NCBI GenBank assembly: GCA_013398955.1
Contig: VWPU01017455.1
Span: forward strand, 1-64,000
DNA length: 64,000 nt
Reading direction: 5' to 3'
From: Callaeas wilsoni
Lineage: Eukaryota > Chordata > Aves > Passeriformes > Callaeidae
Below are positions 50,675 through 61,690 of this stretch, piece after piece (the first letter of the stretch is position 1; each line of letters opens with the position of its first letter). Position numbers and translations under genes: made by a program. The notes under the pieces were generated by a model. The model did no database searches and had not been told where the DNA came from. It saw only the letters and a list, made by a program, of their open reading frames with translations.

Positions 50675-51901
50675 TTTTAATGCATTTGACGTAAATATGC
50701 CTGGCAGTCTTTTTTCTCCAGTAAAACCTCCAGTTTTTACACCAGTATCCATTCCTCTTAGTGCCTTTTGTTGATTGCTGTAATCATCTTTTCTTGTATT
50801 TGGTTATAAGATTTCTGAATCAATTCCAGCCTTTTGCCATGTGTTGTATTGCTTAGCAGTACACAGCCCTGCTCCTGAATTCTCATCTTTCTTAAAAGCA
50901 TCAATTGAATTTGGCACAGTATTCTGATTTTTAATTACATCCAGACAGAATGTTCCAGTAGTTCTAGGCCCTCCAATATTTGTCACTCTTGTATAGTGAG
51001 ATTAACTCCATATCTTTCAGGGAATAAAACCACCATATCTATAAGTATTTGTTAGAAGGGTTTGTTGAACTGGAAGCCAAATCTAATGCTCCACCTTTCA
51101 GGAGTGTTAGCTGGCAGAGAAATAAAATCCCTCTGGATTTAAAAATTACTGCAATCCTTTTTTTCTAAAGCTTACGGGAGCTCCCCTTTGCACCTAGGAT
51201 TAGATTTTATGAAGATGACTATATTTCTATCCATTCTAGATTCTTGGTATGGAAGTCACCCTCCTTTGTATAACATCCCAAATTCCATTTCTTACATTGA
51301 ATTAAAAAATATTTCCAAGTTATTGCAGTGGTGGGGAAGGATACAGAGAAAGACAGTATAGATAGCAGAAAGACAGGAGAAAAGGGCTAGTTCATATGAG
51401 AAGTGCAGTATCTTAAGAAGAATCAAGAGTGATGAAAGGCACAGGGAGACAGAAAGTGCAGGTGTGATGTGAGTTAAGGTGGTGCTGGGGACAGCGGTGG
51501 TGGCTGAAGATGCACTTGATGTGGTCACTGCTTCGTTGGCCGGTCTCCTCACTTTATCTCTGCTGCTGAAGGATACGAAGCAACGCTTACTTATAGGCAG
51601 TGTTTATGTGTGGGCTTTGCTGGTTTCACCCTGTCACTTTGGGAAGCAGCTCCTGTTTTTTCATCTCCATAAGCCTCTAGTCTTGCACCAAAACATGTCC
51701 CTCCTGAAATGTAATCCTCTTCCTTCAGTTACACTGCTACGCTCCAGTTATGACCATGTGCTTGGGAGCACAGGCAGCAGGGTGTGCTGAGTGTTTCTGA
51801 GTGTGCCAAAGGTTGGAAAAAGTTAAATATCCAAGCACCTAGACAAAGCCTAACTTTTTTGGAAAAGCCCGTAGATTCCTTATACTGTGAGGCCTCACTT
51901 G

Positions 51902-52016
51902 CAACAAAAAAAAACCCCAAAACAAAAAAAGCAAACAAAACAAACAAAAACAAGCGAACAAACAAATCCCACCACAAAACAAAAAAAAAAAGCCCCTGAA
52001 ACAAAATAAAACAAAT
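51902..52016 (+). repeat. (CAAA)n-type A-rich tract
   Basis: About 115 bp of A-runs punctuated by C (CAAA, CAAAA, ACAAA), interrupted briefly by GCG and CCC. A low-complexity repeat of the same type as the 46.7-kb tract. Confidence 0.8.
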
Positions 52017-54813
52017 TAGGCATCTTTGAACATTTATCAGTTGTTTGCCTCACCCTCAGTTTTCTTGCCTCCATGTATGGGGAAATGAGGACATTGTGGA
52101 GCACCTTCTGCATACTCATGGACCACATGCTTAGAGAACTACAGGTCATTACACAGCCAGGGAAGTGTAATGACAATTTGAGATGAAATTTACAAGTGGT
52201 GGGGACAAATAGAAAAGTTTCAGGGGCGAAATGAGATTAGTGGAGTGAAATACATCATTCGGACTTGGAGGAAGCAGTTACTAAGAAGTAGGCAGTGATT
52301 TGCCAGGTGATGGGCTCTGGGGGGCAGCTCTTAAAGCGGATCCCCAAGTCTGATACTCCATGTGAAAATCAATGCCCTGACAAGATCCAGCTTGGAGATT
52401 TACATTCTATAACGAAGAAGAATGGAAGGGAGAGCTCTCGCTCATCCTCTGCTTGCTTTGGCATGGCTTCACTGTACATGAAACTTGTCCTGGGCAAACC
52501 ACACACACTGTTCGGCCACGTGCCTGTAACAGGACACGGCTCCTGGCTGTGACACGGAGCACCGCCGCATACAACAGTAGTACAAAGGGGTGAATTTCAT
52601 TCAGGGCAGCATAATTTCCTTGTGCCTCAGGTTTCTCTTCTGCCAAGTAACTGCCACCTTTGCCTGCTTCAGGATACTGATCTCAAACTCCAGGCATGTG
52701 TTTTGCAAGAGGCTGTAAATTGCAAACTGGCCTCATCATGTCTCTTTTACAGGTATCATCTTGTTCAGCTCTTACTTTGAGCTGCTCCCTGGTGCTGTTC
52801 AACACTGAACAACTGCAGTATTTCCTCTGGAGAGGGAATGCTGTTTTGGAGGAAAGGTGCTATGTAGGAAAGCACATGCACTGTGCACCAAAGTTTCAAT
52901 CCTGTAGTACAGCCTAATTTTCAGTGATAACGTGGGTGTTACCCAAATACTTTAATGCACTAAGAGAGGTTCTTCCAATTTTACATCCTCTTTTTGATGT
53001 CATTCATTCTGTCATTTTGGGTGCTAGCAGCAGATGGTGTTAAGGAGCCTTTCAAGAAGAGTATTAGTTTTTTCTGAGCATCTGTGTAGAAAATTTGCCA
53101 CTTGTTCCTTTGAACTGTTGCTTTTGTTATTTACCTTTCTGTTATGCTACTTTGTTCTTAGCTGCAGGATAAGACTGCGTATTTCACTACTTTGAGATTC
53201 TAAAGCTTGGAGGTTTAAGTGACTGGAAGAGGTTCATCCCCACAATTTTTCACTGGAGACGAGATTTCTTCACTTCCACGCATTAAACAAGGGAAGCCTA
53301 CAGGAAGTATTTCCAAAGACCCACAGACTTTTTCCAGACCTGATACTTCAATATCTCTATCTCCATCTCCCTATTTGGAGGATTACTAAAAATTGAACTG
53401 TAAGGATAATAGGAAAGTGTCATAACTGCAGGGTAAACTGTTACCTTTTGATCAGTCCTAAGTGCATTTTCCTTTGGGTTGATTCCCGTTGTTCATGACA
53501 CTTGTTTTGTTGCAGGAATCCCTGCTCATCAGTCTCAGGTCTTGCCTGACCTAAGGAATTATTTAATCTCATCTATAAATTTCCTCCTATATGCCTGTGA
53601 AAACACAGTGACATTTGTGACTTCCTCAGAGCAAAGCACGTATGTGTAAGGAATGGTGAAAGGGAAACAAAGAGTTAAAATGCAAAAGATGATAAATGTA
53701 GCTAACCCTTAGCTTTTCCTTCCAAATTCACATCGATCTCATTCATGTTTGGTAACTGTTTGTATTGAAATACAAAACTGTGAACTTTAAGTATAGGGCA
53801 GTCTGAATGTGGGCCACAGTGTTCTGGCTTGAGTCTTTGTGCTTTTAAGTCTGTATTTCAGAACACAGTCCGGTTGTTCATGCAGGTTGCATCGTTGTCC
53901 CATGGTACTGTCTGATCACTCCCACTACCTGCACTTGCAAGATGCAGCTCAGCAGCATGTAATCCTTCCCCCTGTGCTCCTGCCTTTTTCCACAGTGCTT
54001 GTCGTGCCAAATCATCTGTTTTATCTTTTAGAGAATGCTTTGCATTTTTTTTTTCTTGCTGGATGCCTTCTGAAGGGCCTCTTTAAAACTAAAATCTAAG
54101 GGAGAATTTTGACATTTTGTACTGTCCAGATAACCAATATTGCTTGCCTGGGATTTGGCTTGTAAGAAAAATGGATTTCCAAAGCAGTAGTTACTTTTCT
54201 TCAATCTCCAGGAAGATACTTCAGAAGTCATTTCAAACTGGAAGTATGGTACTTACATTCAGGGGTAATTTTATTTTTTGTGTTTTTAAAACTAAGAGGA
54301 ACCAGAAATAGGTTTGGGGCAGGGGGTGTATGGACTGAGACATTTCAGTTCTGGATCAGAACTTGGTTGTAAAAGGATTAGTAAGCATGTGGTTGGTGTG
54401 ATGCTCCAGGTATAAAAGCTTGCAAACTGAGGATCCTGCCCTCAAGGGAATCTTCTCTGCTGGCTTCTAGTACCAGTAGTGAAGCCCCTCTTTCATTGTT
54501 TCAGGTTTTCACTCAATTACAGGTGTAAAGGCTAAGTGAAAACAACCTGCCTTAAAGGTCTAATTATATATGTTTGCAGCAGGTACACGAAAATGCCTTT
54601 AATTATTTAGTAGTTCTTTGTGGTGTCTTAAAAGTTACTTTAAAAAATAAAATATTATGTATTTTAATAATATGTAGTGTTTTCTAAACCAGCTGAAGAT
54701 TTCACAGATAGCCAGTGTGATTTCTGCAGATAATGAATGTGTGGAGCAGTGAGCATAGCAAAGATGGAAACTGAGTTTTTAAAATCTAGGTTTGGTGGGG
54801 ATCAATTTAAAGG

Positions 54814-54835
54814 CAATTTGACAATAGTCAAATTG
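54814..54835. repeat. Inverted repeat, 9-bp arms, 4-nt loop
   Basis: CAATTTGAC and GTCAAATTG flank the loop AATA. A small perfect AT-rich hairpin in intron 2. Confidence 0.8.
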
Positions 54836-56003
54836 TATAAGTTAATACACTTTTCCTGAAAACTTTGATGCGATTTCCTATGACAAAAAAAAGTCCTCAC
54901 TCAAAGCTTTAGATAAATAAAGAGCAGGAAATTTAATGTGAATATGAGACTTATTTATAACCTTTTCCCCTTGGAAAATAAACTTTACAAAATGCTATGT
55001 CAGTGCAGGAATGCAGCACCGTCCCCAGTAGGTCAGCCAGCATGCTCCACAGCTGCAGTTCATTTTCTGTTTCATAGGAATAAATGAGTGAGGCAGAGGA
55101 ACTGAAAGAAGTGAATTGCTTAATACTGCTTGCATAATATCAGTACTTTTAGCTGATGCGTGTGTGTTTCCATAAAAAACTCTGAGACCAAGCAGGATTT
55201 CACTGGAACTGGAGCATGAGAGTTGCAGAAAGAGAATGAGTAAATGTCTTCAGTTAAGTGGAAAGGCTTCTGTTTCAATAGGCTAATGGCCCAGAGATTT
55301 TATTTTAGCAGAAAACACAGGCATTCCTGGGACTGTGGTGGTAAATTTAGTTCTTACGCAGCTGCTGGCATTTGGCTCATTCAGACACACAGAAACCTCA
55401 GCCCTCCTAATTAGACAGTGTGTGCGCTGAGCTCCCCAAATGGGTGAAGAGCAGTGCTCTCCTGGAAGGCTTCTTCTCTTCAGCTGGTAAGTTTTGTAAG
55501 TCTCCCATCTCATTGCCTCAGACAGTCTTCTGCTGTCTTCTAGGTTTTTAGGTTTTGAGGCTGCCCACATGGAGCATCCCCTTTTCAGCTACGGGCACTG
55601 TACTCTGTATTCGTACCACCTGCTCAAAAAACATCTCTTTTTTTTCTTTTCCTTTTACTATGTGTTGGCCTGCAGGTTGACAGCCCTGCTGTGCTGGGTC
55701 ATCTCTGCTTAATTTAGCTAACACAGCTTCCCTGGCTTCAGTGTTGCACAGTGTAAGCACTGCACAGCTGTCCCTTCCTGCACAGAGGTTCTTTAAGATG
55801 TGTTCCTGCTTCTCCCAGCTAAATGTGTAGTAAATGTAGATTTCCATGCGCAAAGGCAAACATGTTTTTCTAGCTGAGTCCTAGTGCAATTTTTTCATCT
55901 CTGTTTCTCATGCCTTAAGGTAAATTAGTGGTTTTAAAACTACCTACTACCACTTGTAGTTACTGAAATACTTTTTTTCTGGTCAGGATGTTGAAAGTGT
56001 GCC

Positions 56004-56030
56004 CAACAGTGTGCCCAGGTGGCCAAGAAG
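56004..56030 (+). mobile_element. Possible CR1 micro-fragment
   Basis: CAGTGTGCCCAGGTGGCC followed by AAGAAG matches a well-conserved stretch of the CR1 reverse-transcriptase ORF as I recall it; the decayed counterpart in this window's own CR1 is near 45031-45057. The similarity fades on both sides, so it may be an old remnant or coincidence. Confidence 0.3.
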
Positions 56031-57762
56031 TACTTTTAGAGTGTGTTATATCCTGTGTGCTTTTGCAGCCTCTAGCACTGTGCAAATCACAACATTTCTT
56101 CGTCAGTGAGAGATGGCCATCTTGAGTCACCTTTGTTCACACACAGCTGGGAGCAAACGGAACAGTCCTGACAGATGTGTGAAAGCAGGAGACATCATAC
56201 CTTGGCTTCTTCAGCTCTGAATTTTTGCAGGAAGCCCTGGAATTCACAATTGCAGAAAATGTCCTGCTGAGCCAGGCTGTGGGAGGGTGTGGATAACAGT
56301 GGCATAGGAGGCTGGGGATGTAGCCAGGTGTTTCAAAGCACTGCCTTACCAGGTTCTTGCCATGCACTGGTACTGTAATAGTGCAATGACTTTAAATGTT
56401 CACAGCACCCAACTGTGCAGAACACAGATAGCACCAGTGAGTGCCCATGAATGATGCTGTGCCCAGGAGTGCTCTTCTCCCTAGTCCCAGGTAGCCCACT
56501 CTGCACTCACACTAGTTGGCTGCATCCCACAGCATCGGGTGAGGCCCTGTGTGAGACAGCTGTGCTTGCTTGACAAAATGATATGCAATGCTCTTGGGTT
56601 ACTGGTTAGGGTAGCCTGCTACCTCTCAAGAGATTTTTGCCTTTGTTTCTGGTATCAGGGTTTGAGTTTTGGGGAGAGAGAGAGTAGTTGGCTGTATATA
56701 TGATTTCTCTAGTTTTGTAGGGTTTTTTCTGGGTGGAGCAGAGGAGCAGGATTTTTTTAATTAAAAAAGCTTAAATATACGTAAATATGGGCATTCACAC
56801 ATGCGTGTTTTTTAAATTATTTGCAGTACATAGTCAGTCAACATGTTTGGAATTTCCTGGATAATTAGTCAGGAACTCTGAAGAGTCATTTAATAAAAGT
56901 CTTTATTAGGACATCTATGCTTTAAAAGATTCTTGTTCTGCAGTTCAAATGCTCTATCTTTTAAATGAAGACTTAGGTGTGAATCATCGTGTGATTTCTT
57001 TAAGGATGACTGAATATGTTGCTTTTTTTAGACACTATTCTTAGTGAGTTCTCTGAACTTACAAACAGATGTTGTTAGAATGTAGTGTGCTTAAAACTCT
57101 CCAGAACATCATGGTTTAGAGTCTTACAAGGATCTCACTCTAACCAGTGTTTAGCTCAGTAAGTTTAATGGCATCTGTAGGCTCTAGTTGATCATTTACC
57201 TAAATTTCCGTGATCGCTCAACACTGAGTTTGAAATGCTTCAGGCAGAATATTTTGCTGACTGCACTAATAAAAATGTGAAGGTAAAGTTTCAGGAAAAA
57301 GCTAGCTGGTCTGTACTGATTAGGTATTGCTAAATAGATGTAATATCTACAAGTGCTCTTTCAAGGATTCTTTTGTCATGTGCTTTTAGCCATATGTTAA
57401 ATGTTAACAAAAATAACCTGGAACACTTTCTCAGTATCATTTGGGAAGTGATTTCGCTAATTTCACTAGGGAACATTGTTTGTCTTTAATCGTTCATGCA
57501 GTCAGAAATAGGTGAATAAGCAATCATCTTACATTAAAATGTAAAGGGAGGAAAAGAAGGTCAAATCCTTGAGCAGTATAGAAACTGCTTGAAGTATCAA
57601 GCTTTCTTTGGGCAATACACAGTCTTCTAGTGTTGTTCTGAATCTGGTTTTATGTTCAGGAGGCCTTTGTAACCTTGGCAAAGAGATGAATTGGTAATTC
57701 ACTGTTTCAGCAGTAGAGTTTAGCGGTATGAGTGGAACCCAAGAGCAGCTTCGTGGCCCACG

Positions 57763-57972
57763 TTAGATGAGCAGAGGCAGTGATCCGGGCCGCTGTGTCA
57801 GGCCCAGGTTGCAGCTGCCGCCCTGCACAAGGAGCAGGTGCCAGAGCACGGCCTGATCGTGCAGCAGGCACTGCACCTGCAGGGCCCTGCAGACACTGGC
57901 AAAGGCCAGCTCTTCTGAGAGCCTCTCCAGCTGCAGGCTTCCTCTGTCTGCTGGCAGCTTGAGAAATTCCAA
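57763..57972 (-). pseudogene. Unidentified exon-like ORF block, possible gene fragment
   Basis: I do not recognise this. A GC-rich island of about 215 bp stands out from AT-rich intron. Its minus strand is open for at least 69 codons with coding-like use of G/C-ending codons (many CTG, CAG, GTG, GCC). The peptide begins MEFLKLPADRG and includes LQLERLSEELAFASVCRAL and LLHDQAVLWHLLLVQGG, which reads like an amphipathic helical protein. The reading continues upstream of the ATG as QATGNLEF. The sequence AAACCCTCCAG just before it could be a weak minus-strand acceptor, and a stop lies at 57763-57765. It could be a terminal exon of an antisense gene, a retrocopied gene fragment, or a chance GC-rich ORF (the + strand is also open at 57780-57962). 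Confidence 0.3.
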
Positions 57973-60900
57973 GTTACCAGTTGCCTGGAGGGTTTTTTAA
58001 TCTGTGAATGTTTAAAATAGTCAATTGATTTGGCATATTGACATGTTTAGTGTACCATGAGAATTCCAGCAGTTGCATTAGATGCAATTACTTTGTAAAA
58101 GATAGAATGTTATTCCTTTTAATGTGTTTATAATTGCAGACTTCCTCAGCGCCTGTCTCTTTCTTTCTGCTGTTAAATACACAAAATTGTTTGAAATGGC
58201 ATTTTCGCTGTAAGCTTAATGTGTACTGCTTCCATTATCAAGAAAGGTGTGTATTTTTGGATCATGTCTTTTGTGGTTCATATAATTTGTTCCCTGTGGG
58301 AAGGATTCATTTTTTTGTGTTGCATCACATAAAGACGTGCATCGATTTTAGGCAGGTTGTCTGGCAACAGCAAGAGAAGAACATTGGTAAAACATGTTGG
58401 GTGCCACACTTTGTAGTCTACTTTCTTTGTTTGAAATTGGGCACATGGCATGTGCATGTAAAAAGTGTACAAATTGATACGATTTTAATGAAATGTACCA
58501 GACTGATGGTCTTGTGCAGAAATAAAAATATGTGCTTCCAGGCGAGGCAGCCTTTGGTCATCAAGAGGAAAACATATATCATCTTCAGCTCAGACAGTTA
58601 AAGAAGGAAGATGGAGGTCAGATGTCCATTTTGAAATAGCAGCTGGAGATGCAGGTTATCCATGATAGGAAGCACTTTGCAGTCTTTGGAAGTAAAGCAA
58701 AGCAATGCAAAACCCAGAAAAATGGTATGTTGAGCAAAGCCATGGAGAAGAGGGCCTTTTTGAAGAGAATGCTCTTCTCACCTTATCCACCATCTGGCTG
58801 GAGTCAAGAAAGAATCCAAGCATTGTATCTCTGTTGTAGTCCTAGGACCAAACTGGCAAAGCCAGGCACAGAGCAGTACACAACAAATAACCATTACATG
58901 TAGGGACCTGCGTGCCTGACAGGTTTGCATCGTGTTGGACACATCCATGGCAGTTCTGAGAGCTGCTCCCAAGGCAGGCGAGAGATGGAGCGCATGGTGT
59001 TTCTGTCCGCACTGGGGTGCAGACAAGGGCAAGAGATTCTTATTTAACGTCAACATTCTGCTGTGTTTGCCTTGTTCTTTGAATTTCTTCTCAGTTCTAT
59101 TTCTTGTTTGTGATCTCCTAGCCTCCTTGACCTGTCTCCCCAAACCCCAAGGGGCACAGCCTGTTCTGTGAATGCCTAAGTTCCTTGAACTTTGCCATTG
59201 AAGCCATTTGGTCTGTTGTCTTTTCCTTTTGTTGGCCAGTCTTTTCTGTTAAAGCCATACGATCTCATGATTTTATTTCTGTTCCTAATGTTTTCAGGGA
59301 CAGCTGTAAGTTCAGTGCCCAGAATAAAGCTTGTTAATTCTCCTATGTTTTACTTTCTGGCTTATCTTCTGCCTTCAGGTTGTTTTTCTGAGTTTGTCTC
59401 CCACTATGTGAAGTGGCTTAATGTGAATATGAATAAACAAGTTAGAGAGCTCTCTTGAGTTATCCACAGTGAACTTGCTATACATTTTCTACTATGACAG
59501 ATCTGAAATCTTATATTGGCTTTCTGCACTTAGTCATGGATTGCTGGTTGCAGGGAATCAAGGGATTATCCAGTAACAGAAGATACTGGACTAGATGCAA
59601 GGGGCATGATTTGGATTCCTATTTCAGTATTTATACTGTGTTTCCAGAAAGGCAGAAAAAAAGGAAATAGGTGATGTGATTTCCATGACCCTTTTGCTTT
59701 CAAGTGTCAAGTAAACACTGCACAAGTATTTTCAAGTTAATACTCCGCAAGAGCAGAGATGCAAGTCATAGATGCCACAAATATTTTTCGACTAGGTGCA
59801 TTATGGCATTATTCTAAATATCACTACTCTTCTAGCTGTGTGCAAAAATCATTTATGAACCTTGATGATATTTATTGCTCTTGCACAATGACCTGGTGAC
59901 TGCCAAAGAAATAAAGGTCATATTCATATGATAAGATGCAAAGTACCATTTCTTACTGAAGTAATTAAATGTTGAGTTGTGTCAGTGACGAGATCTAGTG
60001 CTGATAAAGCTTCTGTAATTTAACAATCCATTGGTTTTGACAGATGAAGGAAATAATTGCAAAGTGTTCTCCCATTTCTTTCCTCTCATTCTATCTACTT
60101 CAGACAATTAAGTGCACTTGCCAATATTATCAACAGCAATTCCTCTCCCTGGACTAAAAGCATATGTTCTTTTTAATATATATTGTTCCGGTATAGGGTT
60201 GCAGAGCAAGATTTGCAGAAATTCTTGGAAGAAGTTGTCAGGAAATGTGACACAGTCATGAAACCTGAAACAGTACCTGGGTGTGTACAATTGCATGTTA
60301 GTAGAACAGTGATGCATTCATGCTCTGGTCATAGGGCTCAGTGGAAGAATGGAGTTTCACATCTGACTGGCTGCTTTGCCCTGCAAGGAGCAGCTACTCA
60401 GTACTTCAGCACCTCACCATTGTAAGCAGTGCCATTCTGTGTTGCATTCTGTAATTCTCATCAGAGCTTAGAATGAGAATTGCTGTCTGAATCGGAGCAG
60501 TTGTTACTTATTCATTCTCTTCTGCAAAGTTTTTTATTAAGGAAAGCAACCATTTACCCAGAAGACTTCGTTAAAATTCACTGACATGAATTATTGATAA
60601 CAGTAAGTGATTTTGCTAGATACCGATCTCATGCTTAATCTGTCATTGTAAAATGCAATTGTAATGCACAAAATGAAATTAAAATGCCTTTCAGAGGCCA
60701 CGTAGTAAACCACAAGTTGGCAGTGCTCTAGCCAGTCTGACCTGGTTTGTTTCTGTGTCTCTTTTTGGGCTGAGACATTAGTACTTGCCTTGTAGGGATC
60801 TCTGTCTGGGGCATTGCAGTAACACGGTCCTCAAAGTCTCTGCTCTTTGTTACTGAGATTTTAGATGGAGAACGCCTATCTTCAAATGAAGCTCTTAACC

Positions 60901-61657
60901 CATGTTATCATGTAAGATAATGTAACACAGAAATTGTATTGCAAAATGGGGAATATAGTGCCCTGTCAGGTCACTGGTGTGTTAAAGAATTAAGACTTCA
61001 GTAAGCAAGCCTGTGCTAGGTTCACACATAGCCATTGGGGCAAAGGAGTACCATTCTCTGGTGTCCTCTGTCCTCCTTTTCCAGATGGAAAGAGAATAAA
61101 AGTAATCTTGCTAACCCATTGGGATCTGGCTTGCAGTTTCTTCTGCACGTCTATGAGCAGAGATAAAGATGGGTTTAGCATTAATCATTCTTAGGACTGG
61201 ATTTGGGTGTGTAGTCAGGGATGTAGCCAGAAGGCGGTTACACAAGCTATGAAACTGCTTCCTCCATTGTCTTCTGTTTACCTGCCTCAGTGACTGGAAA
61301 CCAGAGTGCTGGAAACACAAAACCAAATTATTTTACTGATACATTTTTTACCTTTTATCTGGCAAAGATATCTAAGTTGTATTTCTTTAGGGTGCCTGCT
61401 TGCTGATGCTGCAATACATCTACAGCTGAATTGGAGAAAGGTCAGTTTGATACACTGGTGTTTTAAGTGGACAAGAGCAGCTATGGCTGCTCTGGCTCTC
61501 ATGGTTGGAACTGGTGTATTGGGGTTCACAGGAATTCTGGGTTTGGCTGTGTGAGTTATGTAGCTGTTGTGCTTCGTGGAAAATGGATACATTAGGGGAG
61601 GGAAGCAAGGGTAAAATAACTTGAAATGCTGAATATATGAAAGACTGAGGTAAAAGG

Positions 61658-61690
61658 AAGGCCGGAAGGGACTTCTAGGTATCTTCTAGA
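61658..61690 (-). mobile_element. Possible old CR1 3' end remnant
   Basis: GGCCGGAAGGGACTTCTAGG followed by TATCTTCTAGA resembles the reverse complement of a CR1 3' end (GG.TGGAAGGGACCTC..GAGATCATCTAG) with several mismatches. It is short and diverged and lacks the octamer tail, so this is a weak call. Confidence 0.3.
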
